Shown here: positions 41,599 to 49,214 of the stretch, in pieces
Layout of the letters: each line of letters opens with the position of its first letter
How positions within the stretch are numbered: position 1 is the first letter of the stretch
Origin: Streptomyces sp. CB02009
GTDB taxonomy: Bacteria > Actinomycetota > Actinomycetes > Streptomycetales > Streptomycetaceae
Assembly: GCF_001905825.1 (NCBI RefSeq)
Contig: NZ_LIVV01000001.1
Coordinates: 917,582-981,581 of the forward strand
Length of the DNA stretch: 64,000 nt
Direction of reading: 5' to 3'
Program-made: the position numbers and the translations under genes
The notes under the pieces: generated by a model
What the model was told of the DNA's origin: nothing
Database searches by the model: none
The model's input: the letters and a program-made list of their open reading frames with translations, nothing else

Positions 41599-42921
41599 TC
41601 AGGCGGGGTTCTTCACGTCCGCCAGGTAGCTCGCCCCGATGAGGCAGTCGCGCATCTCGTAACGGGGCGCGACGGTCCCGGTCCAGCGGAGGAAACCGGT
41701 CGTCCCGGTCGCCGTCGACATGTCGATGAACCGGCAGCCGTCGTACAGGACCTTGCCGTACGTGGTCGGGGTGGACCCGGTCGACACCTGGTGCGAGCCC
41801 ATGAGGCCGCAGTCCACGTACCGCACCATCGGGCCCCGGGCGCCGTTGGCGTTGAAGTCGTAGACGTGCGTGACGGCGTTCGGCGCCCAGGACTTGAAGC
41901 TGAGGGCGGTGTCGTCGCAGGACTCGAAGGTGATGTTGCCCTTGTACCACTGGGAGTCGATGACCTTGTGGCCGACACCGCGCAGCTCGAACCGGATGCC
42001 CTGCGCGAACAGCCGCGTGACGGAGTCGGCCCGCGTGGTGGCGTCGGGGGTGAGCTTGAAGAACGTGCCGGTGGAGGCGGCGTCGGTGAGGATGTACGAG
42101 CCGCCGATGAAGTTCATCGAACCGCCGCGGTTGTTCTTCACGAACACACCGGACTGGTACTCCACCTTGCAGTCGCGGAACCAGTAGTTGAGGAACTGGT
42201 CCTGCTGGGTCGCCGCCGTCGTCATCCCCATCACGAGGAACGCGTCGGAGTAGGAGCCGCCGACCTGGCAGTGGTCCCAGCCCATCTCGCTGTTCAGGTT
42301 GGACGTGGTGGCCGGGCCGTCCAGGCCGATGCCGCGCTTCCAGCTGCCGCGCCACTCCACGTCGGTGTACCAGGTGTCCTGGACGCCGTACTCGGCCGAC
42401 GAATAGGCGTAGTTGAAGCTCGACGTGGCGTTGGTGCTGGTGAACGTCAGGCCCGAGACGCGGATGTTCTTGTAGCGCTGGTAGTTGGTCCAGAGCGTGG
42501 TGTCGTCGGCCGCCGGCGAGTACACGATCCGCGAGAGCCGCTTCCCGTAACCGGTGATCGAGACCCCGTCGACGATCCCGCCGTTGCCCTCGCCGTTGAC
42601 GTTCGGCAGGAGCGAGTCGGGCTGGGTGAGGAGGTACGTGCCGGGCGGGACGACCAGGACCTTCTTCGGGATGGCCCCGGAGATCGGGCCGGGCTGGAAC
42701 GAGGCGAGCACCTCGGCCGCGGCCGCCCGGAAGGCGGCGTCGCTCGGGGTGGCACCGGTCGGGTCCGCACCCTTGCTGATGACATCGACGCTGTACGGGT
42801 CGCCCCCGGAGCCGGCCGCGTGCGCGGTGCCGCCTCCCATGGTCAGAGCGCCTGCGGCGGCTCCGACTCCCGCTGTCGCCACGCCGCGTATGACGGAACG
42901 ACGGTCCATGCCTCTGGTCAT
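41599..42921 (-). CDS. Tat-secreted right-handed beta-helix (pectate-lyase-fold) protein
   Basis: 440 residues from the ATG at 42921. A Tat signal (MDRRSVIRGVATAGVGAAAG) is followed by VDVISKGADPTGATPSDAAF, the usual start of pectin-lyase-fold proteins. Repetitive beta-helix coils follow (KNIRVSGLTFTSTNATSSFN, WYTDVEWRGSWKRGIGLDG, WFRDCKVEYQSGVFVKNNRG). No clear lyase or hydrolase catalytic pair was identified, so it may be a polysaccharide-active enzyme or a binding protein. It is preceded by 192 bp without a gene. Confidence 0.82.
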   Translation of the reverse strand: MTRGMDRRSVIRGVATAGVGAAAGALTMGGGTAHAAGSGGDPYSVDVISKGADPTGATPSDAAFRAAAAEVLASFQPGPISGAIPKKVLVVPPGTYLLTQPDSLLPNVNGEGNGGIVDGVSITGYGKRLSRIVYSPAADDTTLWTNYQRYKNIRVSGLTFTSTNATSSFNYAYSSAEYGVQDTWYTDVEWRGSWKRGIGLDGPATTSNLNSEMGWDHCQVGGSYSDAFLVMGMTTAATQQDQFLNYWFRDCKVEYQSGVFVKNNRGGSMNFIGGSYILTDAASTGTFFKLTPDATTRADSVTRLFAQGIRFELRGVGHKVIDSQWYKGNITFESCDDTALSFKSWAPNAVTHVYDFNANGARGPMVRYVDCGLMGSHQVSTGSTPTTYGKVLYDGCRFIDMSTATGTTGFLRWTGTVAPRYEMRDCLIGASYLADVKNPA

Positions 42922-43113
42922 TTCTGCCCCCTGGTAATGATCACAACAAAGGCCTGAATATGATCATGTAGAGCTTGCAAAGGGCAAGGTTCCAGACAGG
43001 GTTGCGCGCCGAGTTCGCTCACGGCGAGTAGGTGGGCGGGGCGGCATGCGACCCGGCGAGCCGACCTCGGCCGGGCGGGCCGAGTGTGCGAGGCGCCGGG
43101 TGGTGCGCGTTGT

Positions 43114-45315
43114 TCAGGGGCCCGGGGGTGACGGCGGCGCCCCGGCGGGCGTCCGCCCCGTAGCCGTAGCCGTAGCCGTAGCCGTAGCCGTAGCCGTAGC
43201 CGTAGCCGTAGCCGTCGCCTCCGCCGTCGCTTCCGCCCGGCCGAGCAGTTCGGCCAGGCCCGCGCGGGTGGCCGCCACGACGACGCGGTCGCCGGGGTGG
43301 AGCACGTAGCCGGGGTGGAGGTCCCAGACCAGCCCGGACGGCTCGTCGGCGGCGGACGAACGGGTGCTCCGCTCCGGACCGCCCTGGGCGCCCCGAACGG
43401 CCGATGACTCCGTCGGATCCGCCGGGTCCGGACCGCTGGTGTCAAGGGCGAGGACGCGCCACGCACCCGGGCGGAACGCCTCCGCGACGGTTCTGCCCGC
43501 CAGCTGCGGCCGGCCCGCGATGTCGAGGGCCGCGAACACGAGCACCCGGCGTTCGACGGCGATCGCCCCGAGGATCTGGCGGCCCATCATCGCCGTGGCG
43601 AAGGCGGGTGCGGCGAGCGTCGACACGCTCCGGCTGCGGGTGAGCGCGTCGGGATGCGCCGCGCGCAGCGTGCGGTAGACGGTGGACGCGAAGTCGTCGT
43701 CGTACAGGCGCAGGGCCACGAGGACGTCCGGGTTGAGTGTCCGCGCGTACAGCGCGGCCTCCAGATTCGTCGTGTCGGCGCTGGTCAGGGCGAGCAGGGC
43801 GCGGGCCCGGTGGATCTTCGCCGCCTCCAGGACCCCTTCCTGCGTGACGTCGCCGAGGACGACCGGTACGCGCAGGGTGCGGGCGTGGGCGATGCCCCGG
43901 GCCTCGGGGTCGTCCTCCACGCACACCACGGGTACGCCGAGCTCGTGCAGTCGGACCAGGACGCGGGTGCCGACGCGGCCCAGGCCCAGGAGGACGACAT
44001 GGCCGGCGAGGCCGCGAGGCGGGCGGCGGAGGGCGGCGGCGCTGCGGTAGGCGCCGAGGGCCTCCAGGGACCCCGCGATCAGCAGCGGCAGCAGGACGAG
44101 GCCGAGGAGACCGGCCAGGATCTGGAGGATCTGGCGGGCGGTGGGTTCGCCGACGGCGGGGTCGCCGATCGCGAACAGGTCGAGCAGGGTGAGGTACGCG
44201 GCGTGCAGCAGGTGGTCCCCGGTGGTGACCGAGGACGTGACGGCGAGCGCCACGACCGCCGCGCAGACGCCGGCGAGCGCCCAGCGCACCCGGGGTGACA
44301 GCAGCTCGCGGGGCGAGGCGCCCCGGCTCTCCCGACGCCTGGGGAGGGCCGGTTCGTGGGTGACGGCCTCCAGGACGACGGTGCCGTGCCCGGCCGCCGC
44401 GCGGACCTCGGCGTCGTCGGGCAGCAGCCGGGGCGCGAGCCGCCCGCTGCGGTCGGAACCGTCCGCGCCCGCCGGGTCGCGCGTCGTCGACGACAGCAGG
44501 GCGAGGGTGACGAGGCCGGGGCGGGCCGCGTCGTCGTTCTCGGCGGGGAGGCGTGCCGCGTCGGCGCTCTGCTCGGCGGGGGCCCGCTCGACGGCGCGGA
44601 GCAGCAGCCCGTCGGCCTGGACGATCTTGCGGGTTCCGGTGACGGCGGTGGCGGCGAGCGCCGGCGCGGCGGTGTCCGCGTCGGACAGGACGATCGTGGT
44701 GGCGTCGTGCCCGTGACCGGGTCCTTGCCCATGCCTGCGCCCGTCGCGGTGCCCGTTCCCCGGTCCTTCGCCGTGCCCGTCGCGGGGCCCGTGCCCGTGC
44801 CCGGGTCCTTCCCCGTGCCCGTCCCTGTGCCCCTGCCCGGTCCCGGGTCCGGAGCCGGCCGCCGTCGGGTCCTCGGTCTGGTCGCTGGCCTGGTCGAGGA
44901 GCTCGGCCATCCGTCTGCCGAGGTTGCGGTTGTACATCCGGAGGACCAGGCGGATGCGCGGATGGAGCCGACGGGCCAGGAACGCGGCCCGCATGTTGAC
45001 CTCGTCGTCCTCGTACAGCAGCGCCAGTGCCTGGGCCCGGCGTACGCCCGCCGCCACGAGGGTCGCCTCGTCCGGTGGCGTCCGGTCGGCGTGCTGGACG
45101 CGCACACGGGGCCCGGCGGTGTCGGGTCCGCTTCCGGCGGGTGCGACGAGGACGACGTCCTGCCGGTAGACCCCGGCCAGCTCAGCGGCGATGCGGTGCG
45201 CGAGGGCGTCGTCCCCGCACACGACCATGTGCCCGTCCTGGGGCGTGCGCGGCCCCGCGGGCCGTGTGCTCGCACCGGTCTCCCGACGGGTGACCTGACG
45301 CGGTACGGCGGTCAT
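43114..45315 (-). CDS. RCK/TrkA-N domain membrane protein (ion-channel-like), 733 aa
   Basis: Start is the ATG at 45315 with GAGAGG upstream. A first RCK/Rossmann domain occupies about residues 25-310 and is interrupted by a Gly/His-rich insert (GQGHRDGHGEGPGHGHGPRD and more). Two membrane helices follow (VRWALAGVCAAVVALAVTSS; ILQILAGLLGLVLLPLLIAG). A second Rossmann domain has HVVLLGLGRVGTRVLVRLHE, VVCVEDDPEARGIAHA, VLGDVTQEGVLEAAKIHRAR and ALLALTSADTTNLEAALYAR. The TVGYG potassium filter is absent between the helices (LFAIGDPAVGEP), as in the CASTOR/POLLUX-like and streptomycete NAD-binding groups. The C-terminus ends in an (AT)n tract from a DNA hexamer repeat. Ion specificity cannot be assigned. 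Confidence 0.82.
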   Translation of the reverse strand: MTAVPRQVTRRETGASTRPAGPRTPQDGHMVVCGDDALAHRIAAELAGVYRQDVVLVAPAGSGPDTAGPRVRVQHADRTPPDEATLVAAGVRRAQALALLYEDDEVNMRAAFLARRLHPRIRLVLRMYNRNLGRRMAELLDQASDQTEDPTAAGSGPGTGQGHRDGHGEGPGHGHGPRDGHGEGPGNGHRDGRRHGQGPGHGHDATTIVLSDADTAAPALAATAVTGTRKIVQADGLLLRAVERAPAEQSADAARLPAENDDAARPGLVTLALLSSTTRDPAGADGSDRSGRLAPRLLPDDAEVRAAAGHGTVVLEAVTHEPALPRRRESRGASPRELLSPRVRWALAGVCAAVVALAVTSSVTTGDHLLHAAYLTLLDLFAIGDPAVGEPTARQILQILAGLLGLVLLPLLIAGSLEALGAYRSAAALRRPPRGLAGHVVLLGLGRVGTRVLVRLHELGVPVVCVEDDPEARGIAHARTLRVPVVLGDVTQEGVLEAAKIHRARALLALTSADTTNLEAALYARTLNPDVLVALRLYDDDFASTVYRTLRAAHPDALTRSRSVSTLAAPAFATAMMGRQILGAIAVERRVLVFAALDIAGRPQLAGRTVAEAFRPGAWRVLALDTSGPDPADPTESSAVRGAQGGPERSTRSSAADEPSGLVWDLHPGYVLHPGDRVVVAATRAGLAELLGRAEATAEATATATATATATATATATATGRTPAGAPPSPPGP
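43158..43211. repeat. nine perfect tandem copies of CCGTAG within a coding sequence
   Basis: The hexamer repeats nine times without error and then degenerates into CCGTCG/CCTCCG. On the minus strand it encodes alternating Ala-Thr near the C-terminus of the RCK protein. Copy number should be slippage-prone, but changes stay in frame. Confidence 0.95.
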
Positions 45316-45502
45316 GGTCGCCTCTCGTCCGGATGCCGACCCGGTCCCGGTCCGAGTCCAGCTGGTGGTTCCGGTCCGCCTCGGCGGAGCCGCTCCCAGC
45401 CTTTCAGCCGGACACTCACCCCGGCATGGGTGCTGACACCCAACTTCCGTGTCAATCAGGCGCCTTGACGTATCCGTGGAGACGGCGTGGCGCGGCCCGG
45501 GA

Positions 45503-45712
45503 CACGCAGACGACCCGTGGGCCTTGGTCCCGTCCGCTCGAGTTCGGACGGGAGCCGGCCGGATTACCGGCGGCCCACGGGTCGGGTGACTGCGTGGTTT
45601 TCGGCAGACGACCTGCCGAGGTGCACAGAGTGCGACGGCAGGCCGTTAGCCCGCAGTCACCTCACGAATCCGAAAAGAAACCATGTTCTCGGATCACCTC
45701 CTTTCAGCGTGT
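45503..45712 (-). ncRNA. structured attenuator-like leader RNA
   Basis: Read leftward from a promoter at 45719-45747, the leader contains a 12-codon ORF and then alternative stems. Stem 1 pairs ORF codons 8-12 (plus-strand CGCAGTCAC, 45652-45660) with GTGACTGCG (45586-45594). Stem 2 is a three-way structure: a 13-bp outer helix CGACCCGTGGGCC/GGCCCACGGGTCG (45511-45523/45572-45584) enclosing hairpins CCCGTCCG/CGGACGGG (45529-45552) and GCCGG/CCGGC (45558-45571). A 7-bp extension CACGCAG/CTGCGTG (45503-45509/45590-45596) reuses bases of stem 1. The two are mutually exclusive, as in ribosome-controlled attenuation. It lies 188 nt before the RCK gene. No known Rfam class was recognised. Confidence 0.6.
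45646..45684 (-). CDS. 12-residue leader peptide MVSFRIREVTAG
   Basis: The ATG at 45684 follows GAAAGGAGGTGATCC (45691-45705 read leftward), which is complementary over its whole 15 nt to the actinobacterial 16S rRNA 3' end. The ORF ends with TAA at 45646-45648. Its last five codons form one arm of stem 1 of the leader RNA, so ribosome position would decide which RNA structure forms. I do not recognise the peptide. Confidence 0.6.
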   Translation of the reverse strand: MVSFRIREVTAG

Positions 45713-45718
45713 GACCAC

Positions 45719-45747
45719 AGCCTAGGAAAGCCCGCGGCGACGCTCAA
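45719..45747 (-). promoter_or_regulatory. sigma-70-type promoter of the leader RNA
   Basis: On the minus strand, TTGAGC (45747-45742), a 17-bp spacer and TAGGCT (45724-45719) form a good -35/-10 pair. An AT-rich GATAAAT lies just upstream of the -35 box, the layout associated with WhiB7-type activation; that link is inference. Transcription would begin near 45712. Confidence 0.65.
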
Positions 45748-45773
45748 GCGATTTATCGCGCGCCTTTTCCCGA

Positions 45774-46691
45774 TCAGCGGAGCTCCGCCGCCACCAGCGC
45801 GGCGGCGTCGGCCACCAGCGGATCGACGGGCGCCGCGTCCTCCACGAAACGCGTGGTCAGGACGGTGAGCACGATCGGGCCTCCGTCCGGCGGCCAGGTG
45901 ACGCCCGCGTCGTTGTTGCCGCCGTAGCGGCCGCCGCCGGTCTTGTCGGCGAGGATCCAGTCGGCGGGCAGCCCCTTGCGGAACCGCTCACCGCTGGTGG
46001 TGTTCCCGAGCATCCACGCCGTGAGCCGCTCCCGGTCCTCGACCGGGAGCGCGTCGCCGAGGAGGAGACGTCCGTAGCTGCGTCCGGCGGCGCGCGGCGT
46101 CGTGGTGTCGGTCCGGCGCCACGGCTCCGCCGAGTTCAGCTCGGGCTCCCAGCGGTCCAGCCGGGTCGTACGGTCGCCGATCGACCGGGCGAACCGGGTG
46201 ACGGCGGTCGGACCGCCCAGCTCGCGCAGGAGCAGGTTGGCGGCGGTGTTGTCGCTGAAGCGCAGCGTGGCGTCGCACAGCTCGGCGACGGTCATCCCGT
46301 GGGCGAGGTTCTCGGGCAGCTCCGTCTTCGGGGACCAGCCGGACCGCTCGACGTCCGCCGCCGTGTAGCGGATCCGACGCGCGAGGAAGGAGCCGTCGCG
46401 GTCGAGGTCGCGCAGCACGGCTGCGACGGCGAAGGTCTTGAAGACCGAGCACATCGGGAAGTGCTCGTCCGCGCGGTACGCCACGGAGCGCCCGGACCGT
46501 ACGTCGTGCGCGAACACCCCGAGCCGCGCGGAGTGCCGTTCCTCCAGCTCCCGGAGCCGGGCGAGGAGGTCCTCGCCGCCGGGTGCGGAGGCGTACGCCA
46601 TCCCGCCGAGCGGTAACGCGACGGCGAGCGCGGCACCCGCACCGAGGCCGAGCACACTGCGACGGGACGGGCTGAAACCTGTGATGGACAC
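45774..46691 (-). CDS. bla: class A beta-lactamase, Tat-exported
   Basis: 305 residues from a GTG at 46691 (AAGGGA upstream). A Tat-type signal (SRRSVLGLGAGAALAVALPL) precedes the mature enzyme. The active-site motifs are complete: CSVFKTFAVAAVL (S-x-x-K), RFSDNTAANLLL (SDN loop), WEPELNSAEP (omega-loop Glu) and ADKTGGGRYGGNND (KTG). It hydrolyses penicillins and possibly cephalosporins outside the membrane. The leader RNA described at 45503-45712 begins just downstream of its stop and is a separate unit. Confidence 0.95.
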   Translation of the reverse strand: MSITGFSPSRRSVLGLGAGAALAVALPLGGMAYASAPGGEDLLARLRELEERHSARLGVFAHDVRSGRSVAYRADEHFPMCSVFKTFAVAAVLRDLDRDGSFLARRIRYTAADVERSGWSPKTELPENLAHGMTVAELCDATLRFSDNTAANLLLRELGGPTAVTRFARSIGDRTTRLDRWEPELNSAEPWRRTDTTTPRAAGRSYGRLLLGDALPVEDRERLTAWMLGNTTSGERFRKGLPADWILADKTGGGRYGGNNDAGVTWPPDGGPIVLTVLTTRFVEDAAPVDPLVADAAALVAAELR

Positions 46692-46868
46692 GGTGTTTCC
46701 CTTTCCGGAGCGATCACTGCACAGGGAAACACGCAGGCGCACCCCCGACCGGTTTCGACGTGCGCGGACGGGGCTTCGGGGAGCGGGCACGGACGGTCAC
46801 GGACCTCGGGCGCCGAGAGGCGGCGGGAGACGGGCCGCCGCGGCTGCCCGCGGGCGCCCGCGGCGCTG

Positions 46869-47561
46869 TCAGCCGTCCCGTCCCTGCCACGTCGTGACGC
46901 AGACCTCGTTGCCCTCGCGGTCGGCCAGGACCCAGAAGGCCGGGGCCCGGTCCGCGGAGACGAGGCGGCCGCCCGCCGCCAGCGCGGCGTCGATCCTCCG
47001 CAGCGCCTCGTCGTGCGGGACGCAGAGGTCGAAGTGGACGCGGTTGCGCTGCGGGCGCGGAACGTCCATCTGCTGGAACCACACCGCCGGGCCCTGCCGG
47101 TGGGGATCCACGAGGGCCGCGGTGGGTTCCTCGTGGCCCGGCTCGTCCACGTACCCGAGGAGCGTCTTCCAGAACGGCCGGATCGCGGCGATGTCGAGCG
47201 CGTCGATCGCGATCTCCAGGAGCTGCACCGACCGCGGCGCCCCCGTCGCGATCTCGGGCTCGGTGCGCAGCCCCAGCCCGCCCACGGCAGCGGACACCCG
47301 GCGCGCGAGGTCGACGTCCAGGGTGGTGACGGCCGCGTGCTCGGCGGACTGGAGGATCAGCAGCACGCGCCCGGGCCGGATGTCGAGGGCCAGATGCCCG
47401 TCGGCGTCGTCACCGCACGCGCCGACCGCGAGCGCGGCGACGTCGGCCGCCTGCGCCATCGAGCCGACGGGGACGGCCGTGCGGAGGCCGCCCAGCAGAT
47501 AGCGCCAACCCGAGTCCCCGACCGCGGCCGAGGCGCGCGGGCCGTTCAGTGTCGTCTCCAT
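46869..47561 (-). CDS. two-domain protein: PCD-like N-terminus and VOC/glyoxalase C-terminus
   Basis: 230 residues. The ATG at 47561 is favoured because GGGAGG lies 9 nt upstream; the ATG at 47570 touches it. Residues 15-110 (GWRYLLGGLRTAVPVGSMAQ, GHLALDIRPGRVLLILQSAE) resemble a pterin-4a-carbinolamine dehydratase-like domain. The C-terminal half is a VOC fold with VQLLEIAIDALDIAAIRPFW, PAVWFQQMDVPRPQRNRVHF and WVLADREGNEVCV. Such fusions are frequent in streptomycetes; no substrate is known. Confidence 0.8.
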   Translation of the reverse strand: METTLNGPRASAAVGDSGWRYLLGGLRTAVPVGSMAQAADVAALAVGACGDDADGHLALDIRPGRVLLILQSAEHAAVTTLDVDLARRVSAAVGGLGLRTEPEIATGAPRSVQLLEIAIDALDIAAIRPFWKTLLGYVDEPGHEEPTAALVDPHRQGPAVWFQQMDVPRPQRNRVHFDLCVPHDEALRRIDAALAAGGRLVSADRAPAFWVLADREGNEVCVTTWQGRDG

Positions 47562-47598
47562 GCCGGGCATCCTCCCAGCCGGGGGGACCGGGGCGGGA

Positions 47599-48300
47599 TC
47601 ACCGCCCGTCGAACGTCCAGGCCTCGATGTCGCGGTACCGGATGGGCCCCGGGCCCCGGCCGAAGTCGCTGGCCACCAGGTGGAGCCGTTCGGTCCGCCA
47701 GGGGCGACCGGTGAAGCCGGCGAGTCCGGCGGCCACGTCCACCACGCTCGACCGGTCGTCGCGGCGGGCGCGGGCCAGCGTCAGATGGGGGCGCAGCGGC
47801 CGGTCCTCGAAGGGGATGCCGCACTCCTTGACCATCCTCCGCACGTCGGTGGCGAGCCGCTGCAGTCCGTCGACGTCCCCGTCGATCCCGCTCCACAGCA
47901 CCCGCTCGTCGAAGTGCCCGCCGCCGCGCAGCGCCAGTTCCACGGGCCCGCGCGAGGCCGCGAGGTCCGCGAGCGGCGGCCGGAGCGGCGGCACGGCCCC
48001 GACCGGCAGCTCGCCGAGGAACGCCAGCGTGATGTGCCAGTCCTCGATGCGGTTCCAGCGCATCCGGGGGTACGCGTCGTACGCGGGGCGGAGCGCCGCC
48101 TCCAGCTCGTCCTTCGCCTCGTCGGGCGGGGCGAGGGCGATGAAGACGCGAACCGTCGCCGCCCGGTCCCGGTCCCGGTCCGGACTCGAGTCCTGGTCGG
48201 GACTCCGGTCCTGGTCGGAACTCCGGTCCTGGCCAGGGTCCTGATCCCGGTCCCGCTCGTCCCCAGCGGGCTCCGTGCCCTGCCCCCGTGCCTGAGTCAT
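47599..48300 (-). CDS. thpR: RNA 2',3'-cyclic phosphodiesterase
   Basis: 233 residues from the ATG at 48300. The two family H-x-T-x motifs are present: DWHITLAFLGEL and LRPHLTLARARR. FIALAPPDEAKDEL marks the fold start and WTFDGR the end. The first 50 residues are an unusual Asp/Arg/Gln/Ser-rich extension (PGQDRSSDQDRSPDQDSSPD) encoded by a repetitive DNA tract at about 48164-48261. No alternative start codon lies close to the folded domain. The enzyme opens 2',3'-cyclic phosphates to 2'-phosphates. Confidence 0.88.
   Translation of the reverse strand: MTQARGQGTEPAGDERDRDQDPGQDRSSDQDRSPDQDSSPDRDRDRAATVRVFIALAPPDEAKDELEAALRPAYDAYPRMRWNRIEDWHITLAFLGELPVGAVPPLRPPLADLAASRGPVELALRGGGHFDERVLWSGIDGDVDGLQRLATDVRRMVKECGIPFEDRPLRPHLTLARARRDDRSSVVDVAAGLAGFTGRPWRTERLHLVASDFGRGPGPIRYRDIEAWTFDGR
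48164..48261. repeat. imperfect GGTCC-rich tandem repeat in thpR 5' coding end
   Basis: Units of roughly GGTCCTGGTCGGAACTCC and GGTCCCGGTCCC recur across about 100 bp and encode the charged N-terminal extension of ThpR. A similar GTGCCCGTGTCCGTG tract lies upstream at about 48360-48415. Confidence 0.6.
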
Positions 48301-48590
48301 GATCCGTTCCCTGCTCGGCCTACCGACGTGCTCGCCCTGCTTGTCCTGCTTGTCCTGCGCCCGGCGTGGCCGGTGCCCGTGTCCGTGGCCGGTGCCCGTG
48401 CCCGTGTCCGTGCCCGATGTGAGGGTACGCCGTGTCCCCGCGCCCCCCGCTGCGGGGACCCGGCCGTCAGCGCAACGAACAGGGTGCCGACGAGACGCCG
48501 GGCGACGGCCGGGGCACCGTTCCCGGGCAGGCCCAAGGCGCCCGTGGCGTGGACCGCGCGTCGACGCTGACCGCGCCCGTCGGCGCCTTC

Positions 48591-49202
48591 TCACCCCGTC
48601 GTGGCCGCCGCCAGCCACGCGCGCGCGATGACGCGGTGGCCGAGCGGGCTCGGATGGACCCCGTCCGGGGCGACCGCCGCCGCGCCGTACACCTCCGCGG
48701 CGCGCGCCAGTTCCAGGTCCGTGCGGACCACCGTCGCGCCGTGCGCGGTCGCCGTGCGCAGGACGGCGTCGGTGCGGGGTGCGAGGTCCTCGAACCATGT
48801 CTCCTGCTCGGGGCGGGCCGGGAGCAGGAACGGCGTCATGACGAACAGCCGGGCGGCGCACTTCTCCTCGGCGAGGGTGAGGACGCGGTCGAGGGACGCC
48901 TCGAACTCCGTTACAGGGCTGAGGAGTCCGCGGTCGTAGCGGCGCCAGGTGTCGTTGATGCCGATCAGGACGGTGACGACGGAGGGGGCGAGGGCGAGGA
49001 CGTCGGAGGCCCAGCGTGCCTCCAGGTCGTGGACCCGATGGCCGTTGACGCCCATGTTGACGACGGTGGCGGGGGAGGGCAGGGCCTCGGCGATCATGCG
49101 TACGTAGCCGTCGCCGAGGGACGCGGGGTCCTCGTGGTCGCGGCCGGCGTCGGTGACGGAGTCACCGATGAAGAGCAGCCGGTGGTCCCGGGTGAACCGC
49201 AT
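48591..49202 (-). CDS. cytosolic SGNH/GDSL hydrolase
   Basis: 203 residues from the ATG at 49202, with no signal peptide. Block I is RLLFIGDSVTDAGRDHEDP, the Gly block is VVNMGVNGHRVHDL, the Asn block is VTVLIGINDTWRRY and block V is APDGVHPSPLGHRVIAR with catalytic Asp and His. The family removes acyl groups from sugars or lipids. It sits at the edge of the fucose locus, 12 bp from and on the same strand as the FAH-family gene, and could deacetylate an imported oligosaccharide. That role is inferred from position. Confidence 0.88.
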   Translation of the reverse strand: MRFTRDHRLLFIGDSVTDAGRDHEDPASLGDGYVRMIAEALPSPATVVNMGVNGHRVHDLEARWASDVLALAPSVVTVLIGINDTWRRYDRGLLSPVTEFEASLDRVLTLAEEKCAARLFVMTPFLLPARPEQETWFEDLAPRTDAVLRTATAHGATVVRTDLELARAAEVYGAAAVAPDGVHPSPLGHRVIARAWLAAATTG

Positions 49203-49214
49203 GCGCGTCTCCTC

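Noticed and set aside
43158..43211. CRISPR-like array
   Set aside because: The units are contiguous hexamers without spacers, inside a coding gene.
45503..45600. Possible c-di-AMP (ydaO/yuaA) riboswitch controlling the ion-channel-like gene
   Set aside because: The target type would fit, but the conserved ydaO blocks (GGGGAACC-, GGGUGAAUC- and GACAGCUAACUC-like) are not present. The fold seen here is a single three-way junction with a leader ORF.
45691..45705. Match to the 3' end of 16S rRNA (GGATCACCTCCTTTC) on the plus strand
   Set aside because: Only 15 nt match and no rRNA sequence precedes it. It is better explained as the complement of an extended Shine-Dalgarno on the minus strand.
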